From the NCBI GenBank assembly GCA_023379355.1, contig JAMCUD010000061.1, forward strand, positions 1-24,210: DNA of 24,210 nt, in the 5' to 3' direction. Made by a program: the position numbers and the translations under genes. The notes under the pieces are model-generated. The model was not told the origin of the DNA and did no database searches. It saw only the letters and a list, made by a program, of their open reading frames with translations. Shown here one piece after another: positions 17,508 to 24,170 of the stretch (within the stretch, counting starts at the first letter, position 1; each line of letters opens with the position of its first letter). The stretch comes from Thermoplasmatota archaeon (GTDB taxonomy: Archaea > Thermoplasmatota > Thermoplasmata > Thermoplasmatales > Thermoplasmataceae).

Positions 17508-17519
17508 AATATAATAAGT
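17508..17519 (-). promoter_or_regulatory. TATA box of the class V enzyme transcript
   Basis: Minus-strand CTTATTATATTC lies about 25 bp upstream of ATG 17488 and about 105 bp upstream of the enzyme start. It therefore points to a transcript beginning at the leader ORF. Confidence 0.4.
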
Positions 17520-17534
17520 TAACTAAATGTTAAC
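17518..17534. promoter_or_regulatory. Paired GTTAAC operator candidate
   Basis: Two palindromic GTTAAC sites (17518-17523 and 17529-17534) are spaced 11 bp, one helical turn, making a 17-bp near-symmetric block. On the minus strand it abuts the upstream side of the TATA box of the class V enzyme, a typical regulator position. The adjacent Lrp/AsnC gene is the obvious candidate binder. Confidence 0.4.
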
Positions 17535-17778
17535 CCAAAACGAAATTTATTCTCACATTTGTTAAATCAGTAAATTTATAAATTGATAAAAAACAGCTTA
17601 AGGTTTCATAATCTCTAAATTTATCCATTCAACAACGGAATTTTGTAACGAATCAGAAATTAGTGGCCCGCTTTTATAGCCACATGAAATTCTCTAAAAA
17701 TTTGGTATAAAAAAATTATTAGATTAACCACTCCATAAAAATTAAATCCTTAGACACTGTATTGGTCATTGAGGAAAC

Positions 17779-18273
17779 ATGTCGGATAGAAGCAATGGAC
17801 TCGATGATATAGATGTGACAATCCTGTCCTCCCTTTCCAGGAATGGCAGGTATTCCATAAAGTATCTCTCAGATATAACGGGAATAAGTAAACCCGCGGT
17901 CAAGAAGAGGATAGACAACCTGATTGAGGATGGAATAATTGAAGGATTTACTGCAAAGCTTAACATGAAGAAATTCGGCTACAATCTCATTTTCTACAGC
18001 ATGGTTAGAGTAACCGACGCGAATCATTCTGTTGAGGTCGCGGAAAGGTTAAACGACATAAAGGAAATCTTTCTCGTAGATCTGATTACCGGTGATTATG
18101 ATCTGATATTCAGGGGGTTTGCAGTTGATCAGGATCATCTATTTGAGATACTGAGTAAGGCTCAATCAATTCCCCATGTCGAGCACCTCTTTACCTTGAT
18201 GGTGATAAAATCACTTCCCGGCAAAGGTTTCGAAGAATGGGAAAAGAGCCAGTTTAACGCCACAAAGAAGTAA
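17779..18273 (+). CDS. Lrp/AsnC-family transcriptional regulator
   Basis: This 164-aa protein has an N-terminal HTH (about residues 9-60, with SIKYLSDITGISKPAVKKRI at about 26-45) and a C-terminal RAM/ligand domain (about 70-150, containing VDLITGDYDLIFRGF). Lrp/AsnC proteins form dimers to octamers, bind amino acids or related effectors, and often control neighbouring divergent genes and themselves. Here the divergent neighbour is a PLP enzyme, so control of an amino-acid step is a reasonable inference. The start ATG 17779 has TGAGGA 3 nt upstream. A TATA-like element at 17735-17747 predicts a short leader. Confidence 0.93.
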   Translation: MSDRSNGLDDIDVTILSSLSRNGRYSIKYLSDITGISKPAVKKRIDNLIEDGIIEGFTAKLNMKKFGYNLIFYSMVRVTDANHSVEVAERLNDIKEIFLVDLITGDYDLIFRGFAVDQDHLFEILSKAQSIPHVEHLFTLMVIKSLPGKGFEEWEKSQFNATKK

Positions 18274-18278
18274 AATCT

Positions 18279-18336
18279 TTCAGATAATCTGAATCCTCAG
18301 ATTGAAATTCCTCCGGATAAGGGGGATTCCCCCCTT
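18279..18336 (+). terminator. Dyad plus GC hairpin downstream of the Lrp gene
   Basis: TTCAGATAATCTGAA (18279-18293) is a perfect 7-bp-arm dyad 6 nt after the regulator's stop. AAGGGGG (18319-18325) pairs with CCCCCTT (18330-18336) around a 4-nt loop. The hairpin may protect the 3' end or assist termination; a long T tract is missing. The dyad could alternatively be an operator. Confidence 0.35.
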
Positions 18337-18485
18337 CAATCTTCTCATACCGGAAACAACATGGGTGTCGTGTGTAGCTTTATTTCCAGAAGTTAAATTC
18401 AGGATTCCAAATATGAATTAAAAGCCATACACTTTAAACACTCGTTCTTTTCATTTCATATAACCGGAAAGACGGATACTAGTGC

Positions 18486-18602
18486 ATGAACAATATGTAC
18501 GGGTATAATGAAAGAGAAATCTGTTCATTAGAAAACAGCGGATACAAATTTGAATATATTACGCTAAGTAAAAGTTATAAACAAGTAGCACCATGGTTAT
18601 GA
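18486..18602 (+). CDS. Candidate 38-aa small ORF upstream of the ferritin-like gene
   Basis: ATG 18486 begins a 38-codon frame starting MNNMYGYNEREICSLENSG and ending KQVAPWL. TCATATAACC at 18456-18464 is centred about 26 bp upstream, the leaderless spacing. The TGA (18600-18602) overlaps an in-frame Met of the next gene (ATG 18599) as ATGA. No homology is recognised, so this may be a real small gene, a leader peptide or chance. Confidence 0.35.
   Translation: MNNMYGYNEREICSLENSGYKFEYITLSKSYKQVAPWL
18572..18581 (+). promoter_or_regulatory. TATA box for the ferritin-like gene
   Basis: AAGTTATAAA is centred only about 16 bp from the first ATG (18593) but about 25-28 bp from ATGs at 18602 and 18605. 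This suggests that a leaderless mRNA starts translation at a later Met than 18593. Confidence 0.45.
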
Positions 18603-19120
18603 TGATGGTGAAAAAGGTGTCAGGTCCAAAGGTAACAATAGTCCGGAAGACCTTCGACGAAGTCCGGCAGGACCTTCTTCGCAGGACGATGGTTCTCAAG
18701 AGACGTATCACCCAGAAATACGATGACCTGTACAAGAAATCCTCCATGGATCATGTCAGGCATTTCTTGAAGGAATTAAGGAATGATGAAGAAGAGGATA
18801 CCGAGTTCATCAAGAAGGCATTGGAATCGGGCCAGGCATCGATCAATGCTCAAGTTTCACCCGACATGAAAAACTTTGAGATGCTCGATCATATAATACG
18901 AGACGCAGGAAGGGAGATAAACCCAAACGATCTAAAAAGCGTGATACTTTCAGCTATAAAGACTACGGATGACGTACACAACCTGTTCGAGATAATGTCA
19001 AGCGAATACGGTTCATCGCCAATAAGTGAACTGCTCAGGGAACTTGCAAATCATGAAATGAGCAAGAAGGAGAAACTTTCAGAATTGTATGACGACATGG
19101 TAAACAAAGACTACTGGTGA
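18593..19120 (+). CDS. Ferritin-like/rubrerythrin-like four-helix protein, probably without a complete di-iron site
   Basis: The 175-aa product is almost entirely helical and soluble. Four long helices are suggested: about 20-50, 52-80, 112-139 and 144-172. ELRNDEEED (61-69) and ELANHEMSKKEKLSELYDDM (150-169) sit where rubrerythrins carry ExxH motifs, but the second reads HEMSK and the first lacks a His. A full di-iron site is therefore not evident. This is a fold-level resemblance, not a family match. Five near-N-terminal Met codons (MVMMM) leave the start open; the TATA box favours ATG 18602 or 18605, an ATGA overlap favours 18599. A T-rich terminator lies 65 bp downstream. Confidence 0.6.
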   Translation: MVMMMVKKVSGPKVTIVRKTFDEVRQDLLRRTMVLKRRITQKYDDLYKKSSMDHVRHFLKELRNDEEEDTEFIKKALESGQASINAQVSPDMKNFEMLDHIIRDAGREINPNDLKSVILSAIKTTDDVHNLFEIMSSEYGSSPISELLRELANHEMSKKEKLSELYDDMVNKDYW

Positions 19121-19184
19121 ACTGACTCCCGGACTATTCATTGGCAGTTTCATTTAGCCACTCATCTGGATGATCCGAGAATGA

Positions 19185-19200
19185 ATTTTTTTAATTTTTT
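19185..19200 (+). terminator. T-rich terminator after the ferritin-like gene
   Basis: Seven and six T residues separated by AA lie 65 bp downstream of the stop at 19120, a typical archaeal intrinsic termination signal. Confidence 0.45.
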
Positions 19201-19273
19201 CCCAGTTATTGTTATAAAGAAAGTCAAGATAAATTTCAATGGGTTGCCTGATAGTATCTATCAATTCTTTCTG

Positions 19274-19286
19274 GTGTAAAATATTA
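19274..19286 (+). promoter_or_regulatory. TATA box of the B12 mutase operon
   Basis: GTGTAAAATATTA lies with its A/T core about 31 bp upstream of ATG 19313. It is consistent with a leaderless operon start. Confidence 0.55.
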
Positions 19287-19312
19287 ATCCCTGTATTGCC
19301 TAATGCAAATTC

Positions 19313-21034
19313 ATGGGAGAAAATTCTTCATCTTACTGGTCAAGGAAACTGAAGGAATTCAATGATCTTCTTAGCGTAAGTAACCCAGAATACAGTTTAT
19401 GGCAACAAAACACCCTTTCAAAATGGCGTAAAGGCCACATGGAATACGATAGGGACTTTGAAAATACATCTGGAATAAGTGCTAAGGAAGTTTACACAGG
19501 ATCAGATCTTCCTCCTGGCTACGAAAAAAAATTCCTGGGTTTCCCCGGGGAATATCCCTTCACAAGAGGGGTTTATCCGGATATGTACAGAGGTAGAAGG
19601 TGGACAATGAGAATGTTTTCAGGCTTCGGCACTCCGGAGGACACCAACAGGCGGCTGAAATATCTCATTTCCCACGGTGAATCCGGATTGAGTATTGCAT
19701 TTGATATGCCAACTCTATACGGTTATGATTGCGACAACCCCAGGTCTGAGGGTGAAGTTGGTAAATGTGGGGTAAATGTATCCTCTCTAAGGGACATGGA
19801 AGTGATTTTCAGAGGAATCGATCTTGAAAAAGTAAGTACTTCCATGACAATAAATGCACCAGCAGCAGTTCTCACAGCAATGTACATAGCCCTAGGCAAA
19901 AAACAAGGTGTCCCAATAGAGAAGCTTTCCGGTACAGTTCAAGCCGACATTCTAAAGGAATACATTGCGCAGAAAGAATGGATTTATCCTCCGGAGGCCC
20001 ATCTTAGACTTATAAGGGATATGATGCTTTACTGCACAGAGAATATGCCGAAATGGAATTACATAAGCATTTCCGGATATCATATAAGAGAGGCTGGATC
20101 CAGTGCAGCTCAGGAACTTGCCTTTACCCTTGCAGACGGGTTTCATTATGTAGAAATGGGCATAAAAAACGGTCTCTCAGTGGACGATTTCGCTCCTAGG
20201 CTATCTTTCTTCTTTAACTCATCAATAAACTTCTTTGAGGAAATAGCTAAAATGCGGGCAGCCAGGAGGATATGGGCTACCGTCCTTAAAGAGAAATATG
20301 GCGCTAAGAATGAAAGAACCCTGCTTATGAGATTCCATACCCAAACCTCAGGTTACAGCCTTACATGGCAGCAGCCATTGAATAATATAATAAGGACAAC
20401 TATTGAAGCCATGGCAGCAGTCCTTGGAGGGACACAGAGCCTTCATACCAATTCCTATGACGAGGCATGGGCTCTACCATCCGAGGAGGCAGTAAAAATA
20501 GCTTTGAGGACTCAGCAGATTATCGCAGAGGAAACCGGTATAACTGACACAGTAGACCCCCTTGGTGGTTCATATTATCTTGAATGGCTGACCATGAAAA
20601 TGGAACAGGAGGCATACCGGTATTTCGATATGATAGAACAGATGGGTGGCATCCTGGAGGCAGTCAAGAAAGGGTATATTCAGAAGGAGATCGCTGCTAC
20701 TTCCTACAGAAGGCAGTTGAGGCTGGAAAACCTTGAGGAAATAATGGTGGGGGTCAATAAATATCAGGAAAAGGAAGAGCCACCTATCAATATACTGAGA
20801 ATAAGTATGAAGGCTCAGGAAAGGCAGATTAAAAGAATCTCTGGAGTTAAGATGAAGAGAAACAGCGAGAAAGTTAAAGAAGCCCTGATTAACCTCGAAA
20901 ATGCAATGCGGGACGAGAGTGTAAACACGATGCCTTTCATACTCAAGGCTGTGGAAGAGTATGCAACGTTAGAGGAAATTTCAAATGTCGGAAGAAAAGT
21001 CTTCGGAAACTGGAAAGAGCCAATTATTGTTTAA
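19313..21034 (+). CDS. B12-dependent acyl-CoA mutase large subunit (annotated family: methylmalonyl-CoA mutase; isobutyryl-CoA mutase-like active site)
   Basis: This 573-aa TIM-barrel subunit of a radical cobalamin acyl-CoA mutase rearranges the acyl chain of a CoA thioester. Family motifs include TRGVYPDMYRGRRWTMRMF (84-102), the GTVQADILKEY segment (207-217), SISGYHIREAGSSAAQE (about 252-268) and GGTQSLHTNSYDEA (about 377-390). The substrate-specificity pair, Tyr and Arg in methylmalonyl-CoA mutase, is F102 and Q220 here, 118 residues apart as in isobutyryl-CoA mutase (F80/Q198). Conversion of isobutyryl-CoA and n-butyryl-CoA is therefore more likely. It lacks the cobalamin-binding domain, which the next gene supplies; the two genes overlap by 50 bp. 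A TATA box fits a leaderless start at 19313. Confidence 0.93.
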   Translation: MGENSSSYWSRKLKEFNDLLSVSNPEYSLWQQNTLSKWRKGHMEYDRDFENTSGISAKEVYTGSDLPPGYEKKFLGFPGEYPFTRGVYPDMYRGRRWTMRMFSGFGTPEDTNRRLKYLISHGESGLSIAFDMPTLYGYDCDNPRSEGEVGKCGVNVSSLRDMEVIFRGIDLEKVSTSMTINAPAAVLTAMYIALGKKQGVPIEKLSGTVQADILKEYIAQKEWIYPPEAHLRLIRDMMLYCTENMPKWNYISISGYHIREAGSSAAQELAFTLADGFHYVEMGIKNGLSVDDFAPRLSFFFNSSINFFEEIAKMRAARRIWATVLKEKYGAKNERTLLMRFHTQTSGYSLTWQQPLNNIIRTTIEAMAAVLGGTQSLHTNSYDEAWALPSEEAVKIALRTQQIIAEETGITDTVDPLGGSYYLEWLTMKMEQEAYRYFDMIEQMGGILEAVKKGYIQKEIAATSYRRQLRLENLEEIMVGVNKYQEKEEPPINILRISMKAQERQIKRISGVKMKRNSEKVKEALINLENAMRDESVNTMPFILKAVEEYATLEEISNVGRKVFGNWKEPIIV

Positions 21035-21458
21035 GGACAAACCCATAAAGATACTTCTCGCTAAACCTGGAATAGATGGGCATGACAGGGGCATCCTTGT
21101 GCTTGCAAGGGCATTCAGAGATGCAGGAATGGAAGTTATATATGCAGGTCTGCTCCCAACTCCTCAGGAGGTAGTAGAAACCGCTGTAAACGAGGATGTG
21201 GATGTTATTGCGCTCAGCCTTCTGAATGGTGCGCATATGACTGTCTTCAAAAATGTTGCTGACCTTGTAAGGGAAAAGGGTATCACAGATATCAGCATCG
21301 TCGGTGGTGGTACCATACCAGATCAGGATAAACCTGCACTTGAAAAAATGGGGATTTCCGGCAACTACGGACCAGGAACGCCCATTAAGCAGATTGTTGA
21401 TCACATAGTCAAGCGGGCGGCTGAGGCCAGATCAAAGAAGATGTCAGGGTTGCATTAG
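20985..21458 (+). CDS. B12-dependent acyl-CoA mutase small, cobalamin-binding subunit
   Basis: This 157-aa Rossmann-like subunit binds adenosylcobalamin. It has DGHDRG at 31-36 with the cobalt-ligating H33, SLL at 78-80 and the GGG at 107-109, the DxHxxG...SxL...GG pattern. It pairs with the large subunit encoded just upstream. ATG 20985 lies within the large-subunit gene, giving a 50-bp overlap. GAGG 9 nt upstream of it supports this start, and no usable start codon occurs before the conserved core. Its stop abuts the meaB start as TAGATG, so three proteins are co-expressed in fixed order. Confidence 0.93.
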   Translation: MSEEKSSETGKSQLLFKDKPIKILLAKPGIDGHDRGILVLARAFRDAGMEVIYAGLLPTPQEVVETAVNEDVDVIALSLLNGAHMTVFKNVADLVREKGITDISIVGGGTIPDQDKPALEKMGISGNYGPGTPIKQIVDHIVKRAAEARSKKMSGLH

Positions 21459-22409
21459 ATGGACATTGACTCTCTCATTGATGGGATTAAGAAGGGAGAC
21501 AGGGCTGCGGTTTCCCGTGGCATATCTCTTGTTGAGACAACATCAGTAAACAGCAGCGTACGAAGAATAATTTCATCAATATACCGTAACACTGGAGGAG
21601 CCCACATAATTGGAATTACTGGACCACCAGGCATTGGGAAGAGCACCATAATCGGAAGGCTTTCCGGGTTGCTCCATGATTCCGGTGTAAATGTTTCTGT
21701 CATAGCTATAGATGCATCCAGCCCCTTTTCAGGGGGTTCTTTTCTGGGAAACAGGATCCGGATGCAGGAATCGCTCTCTTCAAGGGGCATCTTTATGAGG
21801 AGCGTTGCCAACCGGGGGATCAGCGGGGGTCTGTCACGTTCAGTATGGGATGCCGTAAAGATCCTGGATGCCGCGGGTTTTCAGGTCATAATAGTGGAGA
21901 CCGTAGGTGCGGGTCAGGCGGATCTTGAGGTAAGGGACCTTGTGGATACTGTCGCGGTGGTACTTGGACCCGGGCTTGGGGACGAAATCCAGGCAGTGAA
22001 GGCCGGGATAATGGAGATCGGAGACTTATTTTTAATCAATAAGATGGATAGGGAAGGTTCCTTTATGGCGATGAAGGATATTCAGGAAACACTTGCAATG
22101 AGCCCTAGCAAGGGGTGGAAGATTCCAGTTCTAGGGTTGAACTCACTTAATGGGGAAGGCTACCCGGAACTCCTGAAATTACTGGATCTTAGAAAGGAAT
22201 ACGTTCAGAGAAATTCGGAAATAAGATTGAAAAGGCAGATGATGGAACTGAAAACAATAGTTCAGAACGCAATGATCTCCAGAATAAACTCAAGGTTTGA
22301 GGATTCCAGCCTTATGGAAAACATAATCAACAGGATAAGGGATGGTGAAAAGGACCCTTACTCAGCTGCAGATTCAATAATAAATGGCATGTTGGGCTCA
22401 ACCGAATAA
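21459..22409 (+). CDS. meaB: MeaB/ArgK-type G-protein chaperone of the B12 mutase
   Basis: MeaB is a P-loop GTPase that gates cobalamin loading and protects or reactivates B12 acyl-CoA mutases. The 316-aa protein has Walker A GPPGIGKST at 55-63, the DASSPFSGGSFLGNR segment at 85-99, ETVGAGQAD at 147-155 and the guanine-specificity NKMD at 194-197. The C-terminal helical part serves dimerisation in homologues. The older name ArgK (arginine kinase) is a misnomer. ATG 21459 directly follows the TAG of the cobalamin subunit gene. The convergent MocA-like gene ends 14 bp downstream. Confidence 0.95.
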   Translation: MDIDSLIDGIKKGDRAAVSRGISLVETTSVNSSVRRIISSIYRNTGGAHIIGITGPPGIGKSTIIGRLSGLLHDSGVNVSVIAIDASSPFSGGSFLGNRIRMQESLSSRGIFMRSVANRGISGGLSRSVWDAVKILDAAGFQVIIVETVGAGQADLEVRDLVDTVAVVLGPGLGDEIQAVKAGIMEIGDLFLINKMDREGSFMAMKDIQETLAMSPSKGWKIPVLGLNSLNGEGYPELLKLLDLRKEYVQRNSEIRLKRQMMELKTIVQNAMISRINSRFEDSSLMENIINRIRDGEKDPYSAADSIINGMLGSTE

Positions 22410-22423
22410 CCAGTTAGGTCTCT

Positions 22424-23014
22424 TCAACAGCCAAGGTGCCTGTTCATCTTTTCGGCTGCATCTTGAGTATCTATGTCCTCACTCTCCCATGGGTCTTCGA
22501 ACTCCAGCAATGTCAGGTCGCCCTTATTTCTCAGAAGTATGGATTTCCCACCAACATCCCCCTTCAGTTTCATTATTTCTTGAAGATATGGCCTGGCGAA
22601 AATTACTGGTGAGACAGGGTTTCCATTAAATGAAAATGAAATTAATCTCTTTTCACCCTTCCCAAATTCATGAATAAGCATTGATAGAGATCTGGGAGAT
22701 ACGAGAGGCTGGTCACCAAGAACCGTCATGAGATCCTTTCCCGAGTCAATGGCTGCTTGTGCCGCAAGCCTCAGGGAAGATGCCAGCCCCTCCTCCGAAT
22801 TATCGTTATAAATCGGGACAATATTATCAAGCATCATTTCTTCCACTCTCTTCTCTTCGCGCCTTAATACAACTCTTATATCTGAGATACCGGTGTCTTT
22901 TAGAGAATTTATTACTCTGAGTATGGCTGGTACACCGCAGATGGGGAATACCAGCTTGTCTCCATGAAAACGCTTGGAAAAGCCAGCAGCCATTACAACA
23001 GCAACTAGTGACAT
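22424..23014 (-). CDS. MocA-like molybdenum cofactor cytidylyltransferase
   Basis: This 196-aa nucleotidyltransferase belongs to the MobA/MocA group (COG2068). MocA adds CMP to molybdopterin to give the dinucleotide cofactor of xanthine dehydrogenase/CO dehydrogenase-type enzymes. AAGFSKRF at 9-16 with K20 binds the nucleotide, and GDQP at 100-103 is the metal site. GNPVSPVIF (131-139) and KGDVGGKSIL (151-160) match the MocA pattern. CTP use is inferred from neighbours, since XdhC and a CoxM-type subunit follow. It starts at ATG 23014 with GTATGATAAT (about 23036-23045) about 26 bp upstream on the minus strand. Confidence 0.88.
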   Translation of the reverse strand: MSLVAVVMAAGFSKRFHGDKLVFPICGVPAILRVINSLKDTGISDIRVVLRREEKRVEEMMLDNIVPIYNDNSEEGLASSLRLAAQAAIDSGKDLMTVLGDQPLVSPRSLSMLIHEFGKGEKRLISFSFNGNPVSPVIFARPYLQEIMKLKGDVGGKSILLRNKGDLTLLEFEDPWESEDIDTQDAAEKMNRHLGC

Positions 23015-23241
23015 CCAGCGAAAATCATTGTCAGATTATCATACTTTTCTTTCGGAGGGCAATATCTGGAATTGGAGTTTTTTGAGGAGTAGGAACAGGA
23101 CTCATGGTTAAGACAAGGCAGTGGATAATTTGCGTAGAATACTGGAACATCGACTTCTTTTCATTGTAAGGTAACCCAATCAAGACGCAGAAAACCTTCA
23201 TCCATTGATCATAGTAAAGTGGAAAGAAGAAATTGAATGAG

Positions 23242-23253
23242 TAAAGATTAAAC
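23242..23253 (+). promoter_or_regulatory. TATA box for the XdhC-like gene
   Basis: TAAAGATTAAAC is centred about 28 bp before ATG 23275, consistent with leaderless initiation. The divergent MocA-like promoter lies in the same 260-bp gap. Confidence 0.5.
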
Positions 23254-23274
23254 ACGACACCGTAATCATAACCA

Positions 23275-24105
23275 ATGGAAAACTATGACTTTGCAGGAAA
23301 ACTTGCGGAATTCGGTAAGAAATCCACTGCATTTGTCGTTGCCACTGTTATAAGGACAGAAGGGTCATCTCTGGCCAAACCAGGTTTTAAGGTTGTGATT
23401 CAGAACAGGGCTATCCAGTATGGTTCACTTGGGGGCGCATGCCCGGAAAACGTCATTCTGGATGAAGCCGAGAAAGTTTTGAAGACTGGTCAGCCCAATG
23501 TCATAAAGATTCACCTTGAAGATGCAGGCATGGGCCTGAATTCAATGGTCTCCAGGAGAAATGAAAATGAGATTTTCGTTGAAACGTTCTGTGGAGGAAC
23601 CATAGAAGTCTATCTAGAGCCATATTTTCCATCCCAGAGGTTAATAATAATAGGGCAGGGAGGAAAGGATGACATTGAAGATTCATTGATAATGCTGGGA
23701 AAGCTCCTTAACTTCAAGGTAATTGTCATAGATCACGCACCAGTGCTTGAGAATAAGCCCGACATTATTCACAGTGAACTGGATTTTGATCTTTCGACCT
23801 TCGAAATAAGCCAGAACGACTTCGTTGTTGTCCTTACCAAGGGAGAGCGTGATATATCGACTCTAAAGTCGCTCGCAGGCAAGAACCCTTCATATGTAGG
23901 CCTTCTGGCCAGCAGGAAACGTATAAGCCATGATTTTGAGGTTCTTGAAGGGGAAGGCGTTTCAAGAGAGTTTCTAGACAGTATACATGCACCCATTGGC
24001 GTTGATATTGGGGCAGTCAGTCCTTTCGAAATTGCCCTGAGCATTGCCTCAGAGATCGTTTCCAAGAGGCACAGCCTTCAGCAGGAAAAGATTCCAGCCA
24101 GATAA
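23275..24105 (+). CDS. XdhC/CoxI-family molybdenum hydroxylase maturation factor
   Basis: XdhC-type proteins bind the molybdenum cofactor, promote its sulfuration and deliver it to the apo-enzyme. The N-terminal domain shows RTEGSSLAKPG (27-37), GSLGGACPEN (50-59, close to the usual SGGC-E element) and ETFCGGTIEVYLEP (103-116). The C-terminal Rossmann-like domain begins RLIIIGQGG (122-130). Its glycine motif departs from the common GAGH form, so nucleotide binding may differ. 276 aa is in the normal range. It stands between the MocA-like gene and a CoxM-type FAD subunit, which supports the role. Confidence 0.9.
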   Translation: MENYDFAGKLAEFGKKSTAFVVATVIRTEGSSLAKPGFKVVIQNRAIQYGSLGGACPENVILDEAEKVLKTGQPNVIKIHLEDAGMGLNSMVSRRNENEIFVETFCGGTIEVYLEPYFPSQRLIIIGQGGKDDIEDSLIMLGKLLNFKVIVIDHAPVLENKPDIIHSELDFDLSTFEISQNDFVVVLTKGERDISTLKSLAGKNPSYVGLLASRKRISHDFEVLEGEGVSREFLDSIHAPIGVDIGAVSPFEIALSIASEIVSKRHSLQQEKIPAR

Positions 24106-24140
24106 TATCGGTTTTCATAATACAGAAACCATATAATTCA

Positions 24141-24150
24141 ATTTAAATAT
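24141..24150 (+). promoter_or_regulatory. TATA box for the CoxM-like gene
   Basis: ATTTAAATAT is centred about 25 bp upstream of ATG 24171, giving a leaderless transcript separate from xdhC. Confidence 0.5.
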
Positions 24151-24170
24151 CTGTATAAAATTTGTAAATT

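Larger units (their letters stand above)
17406..17778. other. 373-bp divergent regulatory region
   Basis: This A/T-rich gap separates the class V enzyme (minus) from the Lrp-type regulator (plus). It holds a candidate leader ORF, a minus-strand TATA at 17508-17519, paired GTTAAC sites at 17518-17534, a 12-bp palindrome AATTTATAAATT at 17573-17584, a short inverted repeat GTGGC/GCCAC at 17663-17683, and a plus-strand TATA-like ATAAAAATTAAAT at 17735-17747. No RNA gene is recognisable. Confidence 0.6.
18274..18592. other. Gap between the Lrp regulator and the ferritin-like gene
   Basis: The first part holds a 15-bp dyad (18279-18293) and a GC-rich hairpin (18319-18336). The middle (about 18345-18450) shows nothing I can name. 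The last part contains a candidate 38-codon ORF with its own TATA box and a second TATA before the ferritin-like gene. Confidence 0.5.
19134..19324 (-). pseudogene. Possible reverse-strand gene remnant with a frameshift
   Basis: Read on the minus strand, the gap is open for 57 codons, with coding-like sequence SHEFALGNTGINILHQKEL, then DTIRQPIEIYLDFLYNNNWE. There is no usable ATG upstream and a stop at about 19325 inside the mutase 5' end. After the A-run at 19186-19192 the same frame ends with a short tail. A +1 change there would continue as NSFSDHPDEWLNETANE to a stop at 19134, 13 bp from the convergent ferritin-like gene. This looks like the C-terminal end of a decayed gene; its family is unknown. 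Confidence 0.3.

Noticed and set aside
23031..23255. 74-codon minus-strand frame between the MocA-like and XdhC-like genes
   Set aside because: It starts with GTG, has odd Phe/Tyr-rich composition and no recognisable family. It would overlie the promoters of both divergent genes, which show TATA elements at proper spacing.
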